Shown: positions 34,482 to 42,879, counted from the first letter of the stretch. The stretch: DNA of 64,000 bases from Flavihumibacter cheonanensis (GCF_022352215.1 NZ_JAKRWF010000001.1:1-64000), one strand, 5' to 3'. The notes: generated by a model from the letters alone, not told the origin. Translations and numbers: made by a program.

Positions 34482-35681
34482 ATGTACTATATTAACAGTA
34501 GGATGAAAAAGCCGAATCCATTAAAAGGGTATACCTCACGCAACCGGGTTGAACTGGTTCGGGGTGGGAAAGCTTATTTTGAAAACCTGATTCGTTTGCT
34601 GGATGAAGCAACCCATTCCATCCATTTCCAAATGTATATTCTCGATGAAGATGAAACCGGCGGTGAAGTGCTGGAGCATCTTTGCCTGGCTGCAGAGAGA
34701 GGCGTAAAGGTATACATGTTGGTCGATGGTTATGCTTCTTTGCACCTGACCAAAAAACGAATCCGGGCAATCCGGGGTCGCGGTGTGCATTTCAGGTGGT
34801 TTGAACCATTGCTAAGAGCCCGCAAGTTTTATTTCGGTCGCCGCCTGCATCAGAAAGTATGTGTAGTGGATGCAGATACTGCATTGGTAGGAGGGGTGAA
34901 TGTGAGTAACCGATACAATGATTTACCTGGACAATCAGCCTGGCTCGATTGGGCGGTGCTGGTAGAAGGGGAAGCCGCGGAGAAATTATACCAGGTATGC
35001 CTGGAACTCTGGAACAAGGCAGGCTGGGGTAAATCCAAACCGATTCAATTCAGATTACCACATCATAGAAAACCATTGCCGGAGGAGAACTGCCTGGTTC
35101 GGGTGCGGCGGCAGGACTGGGTACGCTTTCGCATAGAGATATCCAATAGTTACCTGCATATGATGCAGGATGCGAAAAAAGAAGTCTACATGTTATCAAG
35201 TTATTTCCTGCCCGGTCGGCAAATGCGGAAGGCAATGGAAAACGCTGTCAAACGGGGAGTAAAAATTTATGTAATTGCAGCAGGGAAATCGGATGTATGG
35301 ATGGCCAAAGAGGCCGAACGTTATCTCTACAGATGGTTGTTGAAAAATAAGATCTCCTTATTCGAATACCAGTCGAATGTTTTGCATGGCAAGATCAGTT
35401 GTGCAGATGAAAAATGGGCTACGGTAGGTTCCTTTAATATCAACTTTATCAGTGCTTATGCCAGCATAGAACTCAACCTGGAAGTACTGGATGAAAAATT
35501 TACGGCACATGTAAAACAGGAGTTACTTGAAATCATTCAGCAGGAATCAGTTCCGGTTACGGAATCTGAAGCGCAACAGAAATATGGTTGGGCAGCACGT
35601 GCCTGGCAGAAGATCTGTTATACCAGTATTCGCCTGATTTTTGTTTTGTTTACCTTTTACTTTAAACAGCGGCGCAACTGA
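34482..35681 (+). CDS. Phospholipase D / cardiolipin synthase-like protein
   Basis: Two HKD motifs are present: LHQKVCVVDADTALVGGVN (about residue 125) and LHGKISCADEKWATVGSFN (about residue 305), each with the conserved GGVN/GSFN tail. It lacks the N-terminal membrane helices of typical ClsA but ends in a hydrophobic helix (IRLIFVLFTFYF). It probably makes cardiolipin or a related phosphatidyl transfer product. An ATG at 34503 (MKKPNPLKGY) may be the true start. It is divergent from the Na/Pi gene. Confidence 0.87.
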   Translation: MYYINSRMKKPNPLKGYTSRNRVELVRGGKAYFENLIRLLDEATHSIHFQMYILDEDETGGEVLEHLCLAAERGVKVYMLVDGYASLHLTKKRIRAIRGRGVHFRWFEPLLRARKFYFGRRLHQKVCVVDADTALVGGVNVSNRYNDLPGQSAWLDWAVLVEGEAAEKLYQVCLELWNKAGWGKSKPIQFRLPHHRKPLPEENCLVRVRRQDWVRFRIEISNSYLHMMQDAKKEVYMLSSYFLPGRQMRKAMENAVKRGVKIYVIAAGKSDVWMAKEAERYLYRWLLKNKISLFEYQSNVLHGKISCADEKWATVGSFNINFISAYASIELNLEVLDEKFTAHVKQELLEIIQQESVPVTESEAQQKYGWAARAWQKICYTSIRLIFVLFTFYFKQRRN

Positions 35682-35683
35682 AT

Positions 35684-35866
35684 TTACAATTCACATTGAT
35701 CATCAATACACCTGCGCGGACGAATAAATCCGGTTATAAAAGTAATGCCGCCAAAAATATACATTGGCCAGGCATCTTTATAAAAGAATGCGATACCGAT
35801 AAAGAGTCCGCCTAAGCCAAATCGAAGGATGCGGTGAAACCAGACTGGATTGATTTTCTCTAACAT
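35684..35866 (-). CDS. Small DUF2892-like inner membrane protein
   Basis: The 60-residue product has two short helices (LRFGLGGLFIGIAFFY, MYIFGGITFITGFI) and ends in RRCIDDQCEL; the layout resembles the YgaP membrane domain (DUF2892). Two cysteines at the end might bind metal or sulphur. It stands 10 bp downstream of the end of nothing else on its strand except the porin, whose stop is at 35877 just upstream of its start region, and converges with the PLD gene (2-bp gap). Confidence 0.6.
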   Translation of the reverse strand: MLEKINPVWFHRILRFGLGGLFIGIAFFYKDAWPMYIFGGITFITGFIRPRRCIDDQCEL

Positions 35867-35876
35867 GATGACGGAT

Positions 35877-37271
35877 TTAAAAAGTATAGTTTAAGATAAG
35901 ATTGTAATTCGACATATTGACCTTGTTCACGAGGTATTTAGCTGCATAGGATTCATTGCCCAATACAGATTTGTGAACATATAAAAACTGAATATCCATT
36001 CCTTTCAGGAAAGCCTGGAAATCGTATTTCCAGCTTAGGTTGAGTTGCTGATACGAGGGAGTTGCATATTTATTGAATGCAGCATGCTGCACATCCGGAA
36101 GGTAATAATGTCCATACCCGAGAAAGAGTTTGGAATGCAGTTTTTCTAGCTTATAATTAGCTTTAAGTGCAATTGCGTTGACATCTGCATACCCATCGTT
36201 TCGTTCTCTCTGCAGAAAAGTATAAAAAGGATCCTTACCCCATTCACGTGGCATCAGGTACCGGCCGTCTTTGGTGATGCGGGTATAATTCAGGGAGATA
36301 TTCCAGGGTTGATGCTCAATACCAATACTGCCACCCAGAACAAGTGATTTCCCACCTTTTGTAAAATAGGTTTTGGATGGATCTTCATTCCCTCCATCAT
36401 TAATCGCATCCTGGCGGATCAGTTGCAAGCCGGCTGTCAGGTTGTTTTGATTCCCGATTGGTTTTCGAAAATCAGCCTGTATCATCGCTGTATTAAAAAT
36501 ATTTTCTACAAACTGGTTCCATACCTGGATACTAAGGGTAGGGTGTACTTGTTGCTGGATGCTGGTTACCACAACACCCTTGCTTTTGAGTGCGTCTTTG
36601 TAGTTGGAAGGTTTGCCATCCGGACCAATACCTGCAGGATACACACCAATCGATTCGCCAATGGAAAACCATCGTACGGTGCTCCTGGGAGAGATCTGCC
36701 AGAGATAAGCAGCTTGTAAGGCAGTATTTTTTCCGGGTTTCCAATGTACTTGCAAACCATCAATGCCGGTTGCTCTCATCCTGCCATCCTGCTGGTTGAT
36801 AAAAGGCATATCGGGTAATTGTTTTCCGATAGTTGCTTTGAATGTTTTGTATTTGTATTGCAGATACAATTCTTCGAGGCGATTGATATCATTTTTGTTG
36901 GAAACATCCTGGATATCAAACAGCCCGATTTCATAACGATTAGCAGCATTGGTCAGGGGATCCGGTTTGGCCAGGTTGGAGGAAGCGAGATCATAAATGA
37001 AATAACCTCCGATGCCCATTGTGAATCCATGAAAGGAGCCTGTTTTGTACCGCAATCCACCTCCAATGGCAGTAGCTGCATAATCCCGGATGCCGGTTGC
37101 ATTATCAGTTGCCATTGTAAAGAGACGTGCATGGCCATTGATAGTGCCTGATTTGAACACATGCAAGAGGGAACTGGTATCCCTGGTGCTTTCCGGTTCA
37201 GGCAGGTTTTGGGCGCTTGCTGCGCTGATCAGGGTTACTTGTACTAGAAGTATGAATAGAATCCGGTTCAT
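35877..37271 (-). CDS. OprD-like outer membrane porin
   Basis: The signal peptide (ILFILLVQVTLISAASA) is followed by an amphipathic beta-strand protein of about 465 residues with aromatic strand ends and a C-terminal Phe (NLILNYTF), typical of outer membrane beta barrels. Residues such as INGHARLFTMAT and LYLQYKYKTFKATIGKQLPDMPF recall the OprD/OprB-like porin family. ATG 37271 is chosen because it begins the signal peptide; the open frame to 37394 adds an implausible lead and would overlap the small gene at 37384. Substrate unknown. Confidence 0.75.
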   Translation of the reverse strand: MNRILFILLVQVTLISAASAQNLPEPESTRDTSSLLHVFKSGTINGHARLFTMATDNATGIRDYAATAIGGGLRYKTGSFHGFTMGIGGYFIYDLASSNLAKPDPLTNAANRYEIGLFDIQDVSNKNDINRLEELYLQYKYKTFKATIGKQLPDMPFINQQDGRMRATGIDGLQVHWKPGKNTALQAAYLWQISPRSTVRWFSIGESIGVYPAGIGPDGKPSNYKDALKSKGVVVTSIQQQVHPTLSIQVWNQFVENIFNTAMIQADFRKPIGNQNNLTAGLQLIRQDAINDGGNEDPSKTYFTKGGKSLVLGGSIGIEHQPWNISLNYTRITKDGRYLMPREWGKDPFYTFLQRERNDGYADVNAIALKANYKLEKLHSKLFLGYGHYYLPDVQHAAFNKYATPSYQQLNLSWKYDFQAFLKGMDIQFLYVHKSVLGNESYAAKYLVNKVNMSNYNLILNYTF

Positions 37272-37383
37272 ATTGTGGTGCAAAACTGGAAAAAGAGGGG
37301 CAGCATTTCTGTGATAAGCATCACGTTGTGGGAATGGGCCGGAACAAAAAAGGACTATTTTTGTTAAAATTGGAAAAGCAGTT

Positions 37384-37554
37384 ATGGGCATCATGCGTCA
37401 GATAGCGGAATATCTGTATATCAAGAAAAAGGACCCCAATACACCGGAGACGAAATGGCTCAAGTACATGCATGGGATCAACCGGATTTCTATCCTGATG
37501 TTTCTCTTTGCGCTCATCTTCCTGTTTATCAAACTGGTATTCCTCAAAAAGTAA
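37384..37554 (+). CDS. Small membrane protein, DUF6728-like
   Basis: The 56-residue product (start ATG 37384; ATG 37393 is possible) reads EYLYIKKKDP, then TKWLKYMHGINRISILMFLF and ends KLVFLKK, with one membrane helix. The pattern fits a small Bacteroidota family I know as DUF6728; no function is known. It lies 27 bp upstream of lpxB on the same strand, so both may be co-transcribed, and it is divergent from the porin gene. Confidence 0.7.
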   Translation: MGIMRQIAEYLYIKKKDPNTPETKWLKYMHGINRISILMFLFALIFLFIKLVFLKK

Positions 37555-37569
37555 GTACCTCCGGCTTCC

Positions 37570-37577
37570 TATATTTG
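37570..37577 (+). promoter_or_regulatory. Bacteroidota -7 element (TATATTTG) before lpxB
   Basis: TATATTTG matches TAnnTTTG exactly and ends 4 bases before the lpxB ATG, implying a leaderless or near-leaderless message if used. It also lies just after the stop of the small gene at 37554. No -33 element was seen. Confidence 0.35.
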
Positions 37578-37581
37578 TTGC

Positions 37582-38709
37582 ATGAAGTATTATATCATCG
37601 CCGGTGAAGCCAGTGGCGATTTGCATGGCAGCAACCTGATCCGCGAGATAAAGGCAAGAGATGCGGCAGCGGAAATCCGTTGCTGGGGAGGTGATCTGAT
37701 GGAGGCAGCAGGTGCTACCCTGGTGAAACATTATCGCGATCTGGCCTTTATGGGATTTGTGGAAGTGGTAGCCAACCTCAGGACGATACTTCGCAACCTC
37801 GATTTCTGCAAGCAGGATATCCGGCAATTCCAGCCGGATCTGCTGATCTACATTGATTACCCCGGCTTTAATTTGCGAGTGGCGGACTGGGCCAAAAGAG
37901 AAGGTTTTCACAATGTCTATTATATATCGCCCCAGGTTTGGGCCTGGAAAGAGAACCGGGTGAAAACGATCAAAACGGCTATTGATAAGATGCTGGTCAT
38001 TTTGCCCTTTGAGCTGGATTTTTATCGCAAATGGAAGTACCCGGTGAGTTATGTCGGGCATCCTTTGGCTGAAGTGATAGAAAAATACAAGCAGGACAAT
38101 GCATCGGTGCAACGCAATCCAAAACTGATTGCTTTACTGCCAGGTAGCCGCAAGCAGGAGATCCTGAAAAAATTACCGGTGATGTTGTCTGTGACGCCTT
38201 CATTTCCGGACTATGAATTTGTGGTAGCCAAGGCACCGGGAGTAAGCGATGACTTTTATGCACCATTGTTGGCAAAATTTCCGAATGTGCGCACCACCAG
38301 CAATGCAACCTATGCCGTATTAATGCAGGCGGAAGCAGCGTTGGTCACCTCCGGAACTGCAACATTGGAAACTGCCTTGTTTGGAGTGCCGGAAGTAGTT
38401 TGTTATAAGGGTAACAAGATATCTTATCTCATCGCGAAGCGCCTCATCAAAGTCAAATACATTTCACTCGTAAACCTCATCATGGACCGGCTTGTAGTGA
38501 AGGAGTTGATCCAGGATGATATGAATACACAGAACCTGGTGCAGGAATTAAAAAATCTCTTACATAACCAGGAATACCGCAATAGGATAACCGGTGATTA
38601 CGATCAACTCAGGCAGCTCCTGCAACAGGGAGGTAATGCATCTGCAAAAGCAGCGGAGGAAATTGTGGATTATGCTACCAGCTTGATCAGCAAAACAACA
38701 ACACCGTAA
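37582..38709 (+). CDS. lpxB: Lipid-A-disaccharide synthase
   Basis: The 375-residue protein has the family blocks IIAGEASGDLHGSNLI at the start, RCWGGDLMEAAGATL, DYPGFNLRVADWAK, YYISPQVWAWKENRVKTI, ALLPGSRKQEI and TSGTATLETALF. It condenses UDP-2,3-diacylglucosamine with lipid X to the tetra-acyl disaccharide of lipid A at the inner membrane. Its 3' end overlaps the convergent small membrane gene by 40 bp. Confidence 0.96.
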   Translation: MKYYIIAGEASGDLHGSNLIREIKARDAAAEIRCWGGDLMEAAGATLVKHYRDLAFMGFVEVVANLRTILRNLDFCKQDIRQFQPDLLIYIDYPGFNLRVADWAKREGFHNVYYISPQVWAWKENRVKTIKTAIDKMLVILPFELDFYRKWKYPVSYVGHPLAEVIEKYKQDNASVQRNPKLIALLPGSRKQEILKKLPVMLSVTPSFPDYEFVVAKAPGVSDDFYAPLLAKFPNVRTTSNATYAVLMQAEAALVTSGTATLETALFGVPEVVCYKGNKISYLIAKRLIKVKYISLVNLIMDRLVVKELIQDDMNTQNLVQELKNLLHNQEYRNRITGDYDQLRQLLQQGGNASAKAAEEIVDYATSLISKTTTP

Positions 38710-38969
38710 ATAAGCGTTGAAACAAACACGCCTTTGGCGGTTTTATCTTTCCGGCTGTTGATATAAATCGTAAAGAGAATAGCATTTGCAATCAGAGAAA
38801 TGCTGCTAACACCCGTCAGCAGTGATTTCAGTTGTTTCAGGTAAACCAGGTATTCCATGAAACTCACATGCCTGGGCATGAACACGATCAGGTAGTAGAT
38901 GACCAGTCCGATTAAAGGAGCTACAAATCCAAGTACAATACCCAGTTGGAGATTATCTTTTTTTAGCAT
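38670..38969 (-). CDS. Small membrane protein of unknown function downstream of surE
   Basis: About 99 residues with three hydrophobic helices (LGIVLGFVAPLIGLVIYYLI, VSSISLIANAILFTIYI, VFVSTLIYGVVVLLIKL). No domain was recognised. ATG 38969 (MLKKDNLQLG) is the natural start and overlaps the end of surE by 17 bp, so it is translated with surE. Its 3' end runs 40 bp into lpxB on the other strand. Confidence 0.7.
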   Translation of the reverse strand: MLKKDNLQLGIVLGFVAPLIGLVIYYLIVFMPRHVSFMEYLVYLKQLKSLLTGVSSISLIANAILFTIYINSRKDKTAKGVFVSTLIYGVVVLLIKLVA

Positions 38970-39753
38970 CGAGTTTCCAGCTTTTTTCAAGTTTGGCTTT
39001 AAGAACGTAATTCGTAAGGTCAAATTGTACAGGCACCACACTTACATAGTTATTCTGCAAGGCCCAAACATCGGTATCTCTGCCTTTGTCAAAGTTGAGA
39101 AATTCTCCGGTAAGCCAGTAATACCGGCGACCATGAGGATCCTGGCGCTCGAGGAAATCTTCCTGGTACTTGGCATATGCCTGGCGACAGATTTTAATCC
39201 CCTTGATCTGATCTTTTGGAACCGCGGGTATGTTCACATTTAATACCAGGTGTTTATCCTGTTTTTTACTCAGCACCATTTCTGTGATGATGCGGGCATA
39301 ATGCGCAGCTGCTGTAAAATCAGCTTCGATGCTGTAATCCAGCAGGGAGAAGCCAATGGAAGGAATACTTTCAATAGCCGCTTCCACAGCAGCAGACATG
39401 GTACCGGAATAAATCACATTGATGGAATGATTCGCACCGTGATTGATACCACTCAGGCAGATATCCGGTTTGCGATGTAATACTTTATCTACCGCGAGTT
39501 TTACACAATCTACCGGGGTGCCGGTACAACCATAGGCTTCAATGCCTTCATAGATTTGAACGGGGTGTAATCTGAGGGGAGATCCTATGGTGATGGCATG
39601 TCCCATTCCGGACTGCGGCTTATCTGGTGCTACTACTACAATTTTCCCCAATCCGCGTACTGCTTCTACCAGGTTTTGGATTCCCGGGGCAGTTACGCCA
39701 TCGTCATTCGTGATCAGGATAATAGGTTCTTCTTTCTTTTTTCTGGTTGGCAT
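38953..39753 (-). CDS. surE: 5'/3'-nucleotidase SurE
   Basis: The 266-residue protein has all SurE metal-site blocks: ILITNDDGVTAPG (Asp-Asp), the Ser region SGMGHAITIG, GTPVDCVKL, and LSGINHGANHSINVIYSGT. It dephosphorylates nucleoside monophosphates in the cytoplasm, often under stress. ATG 39753 is used; longer frames add a Leu-rich segment encoded by the heptamer tract. A -7-like TATCTTCG (39758-39765) sits directly upstream, partly inside that tract. Confidence 0.95.
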   Translation of the reverse strand: MPTRKKKEEPIILITNDDGVTAPGIQNLVEAVRGLGKIVVVAPDKPQSGMGHAITIGSPLRLHPVQIYEGIEAYGCTGTPVDCVKLAVDKVLHRKPDICLSGINHGANHSINVIYSGTMSAAVEAAIESIPSIGFSLLDYSIEADFTAAAHYARIITEMVLSKKQDKHLVLNVNIPAVPKDQIKGIKICRQAYAKYQEDFLERQDPHGRRYYWLTGEFLNFDKGRDTDVWALQNNYVSVVPVQFDLTNYVLKAKLEKSWKLDAKKR

Positions 39754-39757
39754 GGAG

Positions 39758-39765
39758 CGAAGATA
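39758..39765 (-). promoter_or_regulatory. -7-like element (TATCTTCG) before surE
   Basis: On the minus strand TATCTTCG differs from TAnnTTTG by one base and ends 4 bases before the surE ATG. The heptamer tract starting at 39765 abuts it, so repeat number would shift anything upstream in 7-bp steps. Confidence 0.35.
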
Positions 39766-39858
39766 AGGTGAAAGGTGAAAGGTGAGAAGTGAGAGAGTAG
39801 AACTCCTTTTCACCTATTCCCTTTGACCATTTTTCACCTTTCACTTTTCACCTTTCAC
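39765..39858. repeat. Two opposed heptamer tracts (AAGGTGA x4 and TTTCACC x4)
   Basis: Four units of AAGGTGA type cover 39765-39792; four of TTTCACC type, the reverse complement of that unit, cover 39832-39858, with a loosely related stretch between (CTTTTCACCTATTCC). Together they could fold as an imperfect long hairpin between surE and the S24 regulator gene. Confidence 0.7.
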
Positions 39859-39905
39859 ATTTATCAAATAGAAATTTTTCTCAAAAAAATTTCTATTTGA
39901 TAAAT
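39859..39905. promoter_or_regulatory. 19-bp perfect inverted repeat, likely operator of the S24 regulator
   Basis: ATTTATCAAATAGAAATTT (39859-39877) is followed after 9 bases by its exact reverse complement (39887-39905). It is AT-rich and ends 31 bases before the ATG of the LexA-like regulator at 39937, where a self-acting repressor would bind. A loose -7-like TATTTTCG lies at 39913-39920. Terminator use is unlikely because no T run follows on the strand of surE's neighbour, and the next gene starts downstream. Confidence 0.65.
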
Positions 39906-39936
39906 TTCTTAGTATTTTCGTACTAAATCTGTTAGC

Positions 39937-40686
39937 ATGTCATTTGCCGGAAAAAATCTAAAGCATTTACGTAAGCTGCGGGGATGGACGCAGGAAGATT
40001 TTGCTGCCAAATTGAAGATCAAGCGTTCCTTGCTGGGCGCTTATGAAGAAGAGCGGGCGGAACCCCGGCTCGAGGTGCTGGAAATGGTGAGTGAATTGTT
40101 TAAAGTGAGTCTGGATGAGCTTTTCCTGAAGGATCTTTCTGAAACCAAGGGCAGTTATATTGCGAAACGCCGTGCACAAAAGCTGGCTGCTGAGCCTACT
40201 GTTATTCAGTATGTGCCTATGAAAGCTGCTGCCGGTTATTTGAATGGCTATGCAGATCCGGAGTTCATTGATGAGTTGAATACCTTCACCCTGCCCATGC
40301 TGGCCCCAGGTTCTTACCGGGCTTTTGAAATCGTTGGGGATTCCATGTTGCCAACGCCCAGTGGTTCCATTATTGTGGGGGAAAAGGTGGAAGACACGGA
40401 GAATCTTAAATCCAGCAATACGTATATCGTGGTTTCCCGCCAGGAAGGAATTGTTTACAAACGCATCATGAAAAATGGGCGGTCTAAACAGAAACTTACC
40501 CTGGTTAGTGATAACCCGGTTTACCAGCCTTACCAGATCGATGCCAATGATGTGCTGGAAATCTGGCAGGCACAGATGGTAATTACCCGGGCCAACCAGC
40601 AACAGCGCTGGGATGTGGATCAATTGGCTTCGATTGTTTCCAATTTGCACGACCAGGTTAATTCCCTGAAGAAAAAAATGAATTAG
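39937..40686 (+). CDS. XRE-family regulator with LexA/CI-type S24 peptidase domain
   Basis: The N-terminal 60 residues form an XRE helix-turn-helix (LKHLRKLRGWTQEDFAAKL, KRSLLGAYEEERAEP). The C-terminal half is an S24 self-cleaving domain: a potential Ala-Gly cleavage site at residues 99-100 (KAAAGYL), the Ser nucleophile at 136 (IVGDSMLPT) and the Lys at 175 (GIVYKRI). The Ser-Lys and site-Ser distances are close to those of LexA. A C-terminal coiled extension (LASIVSNLHDQVNSLKKKMN) may aid dimerisation. It may be a DNA-damage or stress repressor; HDAC, pdeM and the repair genes follow downstream on the other strand. A terminator lies after its stop. Confidence 0.88.
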   Translation: MSFAGKNLKHLRKLRGWTQEDFAAKLKIKRSLLGAYEEERAEPRLEVLEMVSELFKVSLDELFLKDLSETKGSYIAKRRAQKLAAEPTVIQYVPMKAAAGYLNGYADPEFIDELNTFTLPMLAPGSYRAFEIVGDSMLPTPSGSIIVGEKVEDTENLKSSNTYIVVSRQEGIVYKRIMKNGRSKQKLTLVSDNPVYQPYQIDANDVLEIWQAQMVITRANQQQRWDVDQLASIVSNLHDQVNSLKKKMN

Positions 40687-40735
40687 CAGGCTTACCCCTG
40701 ATGCATATCTGTTGTTTTTAGTACTATGGGTTAGT

Positions 40736-40766
40736 AAGGCCCCGTTTTTACGGGGCTTTCTTTTTT
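40736..40766 (+). terminator. Rho-independent terminator after the S24 regulator
   Basis: A GC-rich stem AAGGCCCCGT / ACGGGGCTTT with a four-T loop is followed by CTTTTTT. It ends at the stop codon of the convergent HDAC-like gene (40766). Confidence 0.85.
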
Positions 40767-41677
40767 CAGTAAATACTAAAAGCTTCTTTGAAGGTATTGC
40801 AATGCGCTTCTACTATATCCCGGATATCCGGAGAATAACCCCCACCCATGGAAACGGCACAGGGTATACCTGCTTTTTTGAGCGTACTGAATACCATTCG
40901 GTCTCTTTCGCGGCAACCTGCTTTGCTTACTTTCAGTTTACCAAACTTGTCGGTTTCCAGGATGTCCACTCCTGAAATGAAAAAGGCAAAATCTGGTTGC
41001 GCTTTTTCCAGCAATAGGGGCAGGTGCTTTGCTAATAACTCCAGGTAGGCGTCGGTGGTGGTTCCATCTTCCAGCGGAACATCCAGGTCTGATTGCTCTT
41101 TGTGAAAGGGATAATTATGCCGGCCATGCATGCTGAAGGTGAATACCTTCGGATTGTGCTCAAATAGTTTGGCAGTTCCATTGCCCTGGTGCACATCCAG
41201 GTCAATAACAATTGCCTGTTTAATTGTTCCTTCTTCCAGCAATACATTGGCTGCTACAGCCACATCGTTCAACAGGCAAAAGCCTTCGCCTCTGTCGGCA
41301 AATGCATGATGGGTTCCCCCCGCTACATTCAGCGCTACTCCATGCTGGAGGGCATGCCTGGCACAATCAATCGTGCCCTGGGTGATGATGAATTCCCGCT
41401 TGGTCAGGGCCTCCGATTGAGGAAATCCAATATGACGCTGCTCTTTGGCTGAGAGTGTCTGTTCCAGGAGCTTCTGCACATAATCGGCATCATGAGTTTT
41501 CAGTACCAATTCCGTGGGGCAGCTGGCAGGAGACACCAGTGCTTCTTCAGTGATTATTCCTTCATAGAGTAACTGCTCAGGTATCAGTTCATATTTCAAC
41601 ATGGGGAACCTATGTCCGGGTGGTAAGGGGTGGGCATAGATCGGATCAAATGCTATAAATCGATTGCTGGCCTTCAT
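40766..41677 (-). CDS. Histone-deacetylase-fold (acetoin utilisation/HDAC-like) hydrolase
   Basis: The 303-residue protein carries the zinc-hydrolase blocks of arginase/deacetylase fold HDACs: NVAGGTHHAFADRGEGFCLLND with the His pair, DLDVHQGNGTA with the Asp and His zinc ligands, SGVDILETDKFGKL with the third Asp, and MGGGYSPD near the end. It would remove acyl groups from lysines, polyamines or similar amides; the substrate is not known. Its ATG overlaps the stop of pdeM by 4 bp (41674-41677), so both are translated together. Confidence 0.9.
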   Translation of the reverse strand: MKASNRFIAFDPIYAHPLPPGHRFPMLKYELIPEQLLYEGIITEEALVSPASCPTELVLKTHDADYVQKLLEQTLSAKEQRHIGFPQSEALTKREFIITQGTIDCARHALQHGVALNVAGGTHHAFADRGEGFCLLNDVAVAANVLLEEGTIKQAIVIDLDVHQGNGTAKLFEHNPKVFTFSMHGRHNYPFHKEQSDLDVPLEDGTTTDAYLELLAKHLPLLLEKAQPDFAFFISGVDILETDKFGKLKVSKAGCRERDRMVFSTLKKAGIPCAVSMGGGYSPDIRDIVEAHCNTFKEAFSIY

Positions 41678-42333
41678 TGTATGGGGATGATTTCCTGTCC
41701 GGCTATAGCAAATACCGATGCCCCTGCTTCAGGAGAAACCAATGCCAACCCGGAAAATCCACTGAATGCCGGCAGGATCGCTTTTGCTTTGCCGAAATAG
41801 AAACAGGGAAGGCGAAGCGATTGTTTACCAGAACCACTTAACAGCACACCCGGATGCAGGTGACCTGAAAAAGTATAGGTATCGTTTTCTGCTTCCGGTA
41901 ATTCTTCCGGGTCATGAACAAATCGGAAAGGGCCCCTGGCATACATTCCCTGCTGCACATGAATGGCCTGTTCCTCATACCAGGATGCCTGTAAAATATC
42001 GTGATTGCCTCTTACCAGGGTAATGGCCAGATCAGCATGATCCTTTCTCCAGCGTGCAAACCAGTCCGATTCCAGGTTATAACTGCTGTGAAAGAAATCA
42101 CCTACAATAATGAGTTCTTTCGGTTTATAATACTGAACCAGGTGAAAGAGGCGCTGCAGATCCTGTTTGAATACTTCCTGTGGTACTCCGATGCCGGACT
42201 TTCTGAAATGGCCGGTTTTGCCGAAATGCAGATCCGAGAGGATCAGGGCAGATTGATCCTCCCAATAAATCGCTTTCATGGGGGTGAGCCAGAGTTGCTG
42301 ACCGAAAAGGGTAAAAGAATGCGGCGCTTTCAT
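41674..42333 (-). CDS. pdeM: Ligase-associated DNA damage response endonuclease PdeM
   Basis: The 219-residue calcineurin-like protein has ILSDLHFGKTGHFRKSG, IVGDFFHSSYN, RGNHD and FSGHLHPG, the sequence set of the PdeM family found with bacterial ATP-dependent DNA ligase, Lhr-type helicase and beta-CASP exonuclease. It is thought to act on DNA ends or phosphodiesters in repair. It has its own TAGCTTTG promoter element at 42341-42348 and is followed by the overlapping HDAC-like gene; the other ligase-associated genes are in a separate minus-strand run at 42880-49394. Confidence 0.93.
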   Translation of the reverse strand: MKAPHSFTLFGQQLWLTPMKAIYWEDQSALILSDLHFGKTGHFRKSGIGVPQEVFKQDLQRLFHLVQYYKPKELIIVGDFFHSSYNLESDWFARWRKDHADLAITLVRGNHDILQASWYEEQAIHVQQGMYARGPFRFVHDPEELPEAENDTYTFSGHLHPGVLLSGSGKQSLRLPCFYFGKAKAILPAFSGFSGLALVSPEAGASVFAIAGQEIIPIQ

Positions 42334-42340
42334 CGGAGGG

Positions 42341-42348
42341 CAAAGCTA
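42341..42348 (-). promoter_or_regulatory. Bacteroidota -7 element (TAGCTTTG) for pdeM
   Basis: TAGCTTTG on the minus strand matches TAnnTTTG exactly and ends 7 bases before the ATG at 42333. No -33 TTTG at usual spacing. Confidence 0.45.
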
Positions 42349-42390
42349 AATGCTTTATTTTTAAGAATTCCTAAATCAAATCACCTCATT

Positions 42391-42879
42391 ATGAACGTCC
42401 TGAATCCATTCGAACAAGAGCAGAAAAAGCTGCCCACCATGTTGAATGTACTGACCATTCTGACATTTATTGGCTCGGCAATTCAGCTTTTTTCTATCCC
42501 ACTTTCCAAGTTTGGAATGAAATTCGCAAAACAAGCATTAGAAAACCCGGATGCGTTAGAAAAGATGAGTGAAAAAGAAGTGGCGGATCTTGAAAAAAGT
42601 GTACGTGTATTTGATTTGATGGAGTCCAATGCTACGCTTATTTGGATTATCACAATTGCCAGTGCGGCGCTTTGTATTTATGGTGCTATCCAAATGAGAA
42701 AATTTAAAAAGGATGGATTTTTTATGTATGTAATCGGTGAGATATTACCCATCATTGCACTCACCATCATACTTGGATTTTCCAATCTATTTATTGGAGG
42801 TAGCAGTTATATCTCGAACCTGGGTGTACCACTGCTCATGATCATTTTATACGCAACCCAGCTCAAACATTTAAAATAA
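42391..42879 (+). CDS. Four-helix membrane protein of unknown function between repair genes
   Basis: The 162-residue product has about four membrane helices (MLNVLTILTFIGSAIQLFSI, TLIWIITIASAALCIYGAIQ, FFMYVIGEILPIIALTIILG, GVPLLMIILYAT) with a charged loop between the first two (EKMSEKEVADLEKSVRV). No known domain. ATG 42391 is chosen: the frame is open from 42001 but that part overlaps pdeM and lacks signal-like sequence. It is oriented opposite to pdeM and ends 1 bp before the stop of the helicase gene. Confidence 0.7.
   Translation: MNVLNPFEQEQKKLPTMLNVLTILTFIGSAIQLFSIPLSKFGMKFAKQALENPDALEKMSEKEVADLEKSVRVFDLMESNATLIWIITIASAALCIYGAIQMRKFKKDGFFMYVIGEILPIIALTIILGFSNLFIGGSSYISNLGVPLLMIILYATQLKHLK

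Noticed and set aside
37272-37394. Longer start of the porin gene
   Set aside because: Adds a Pro/His-rich lead before the signal peptide and overlaps the small gene at 37384.
42001-42390. N-terminal extension of the four-helix membrane protein
   Set aside because: Overlaps pdeM, lacks conserved or signal-like sequence; ATG 42391 begins the membrane segment.
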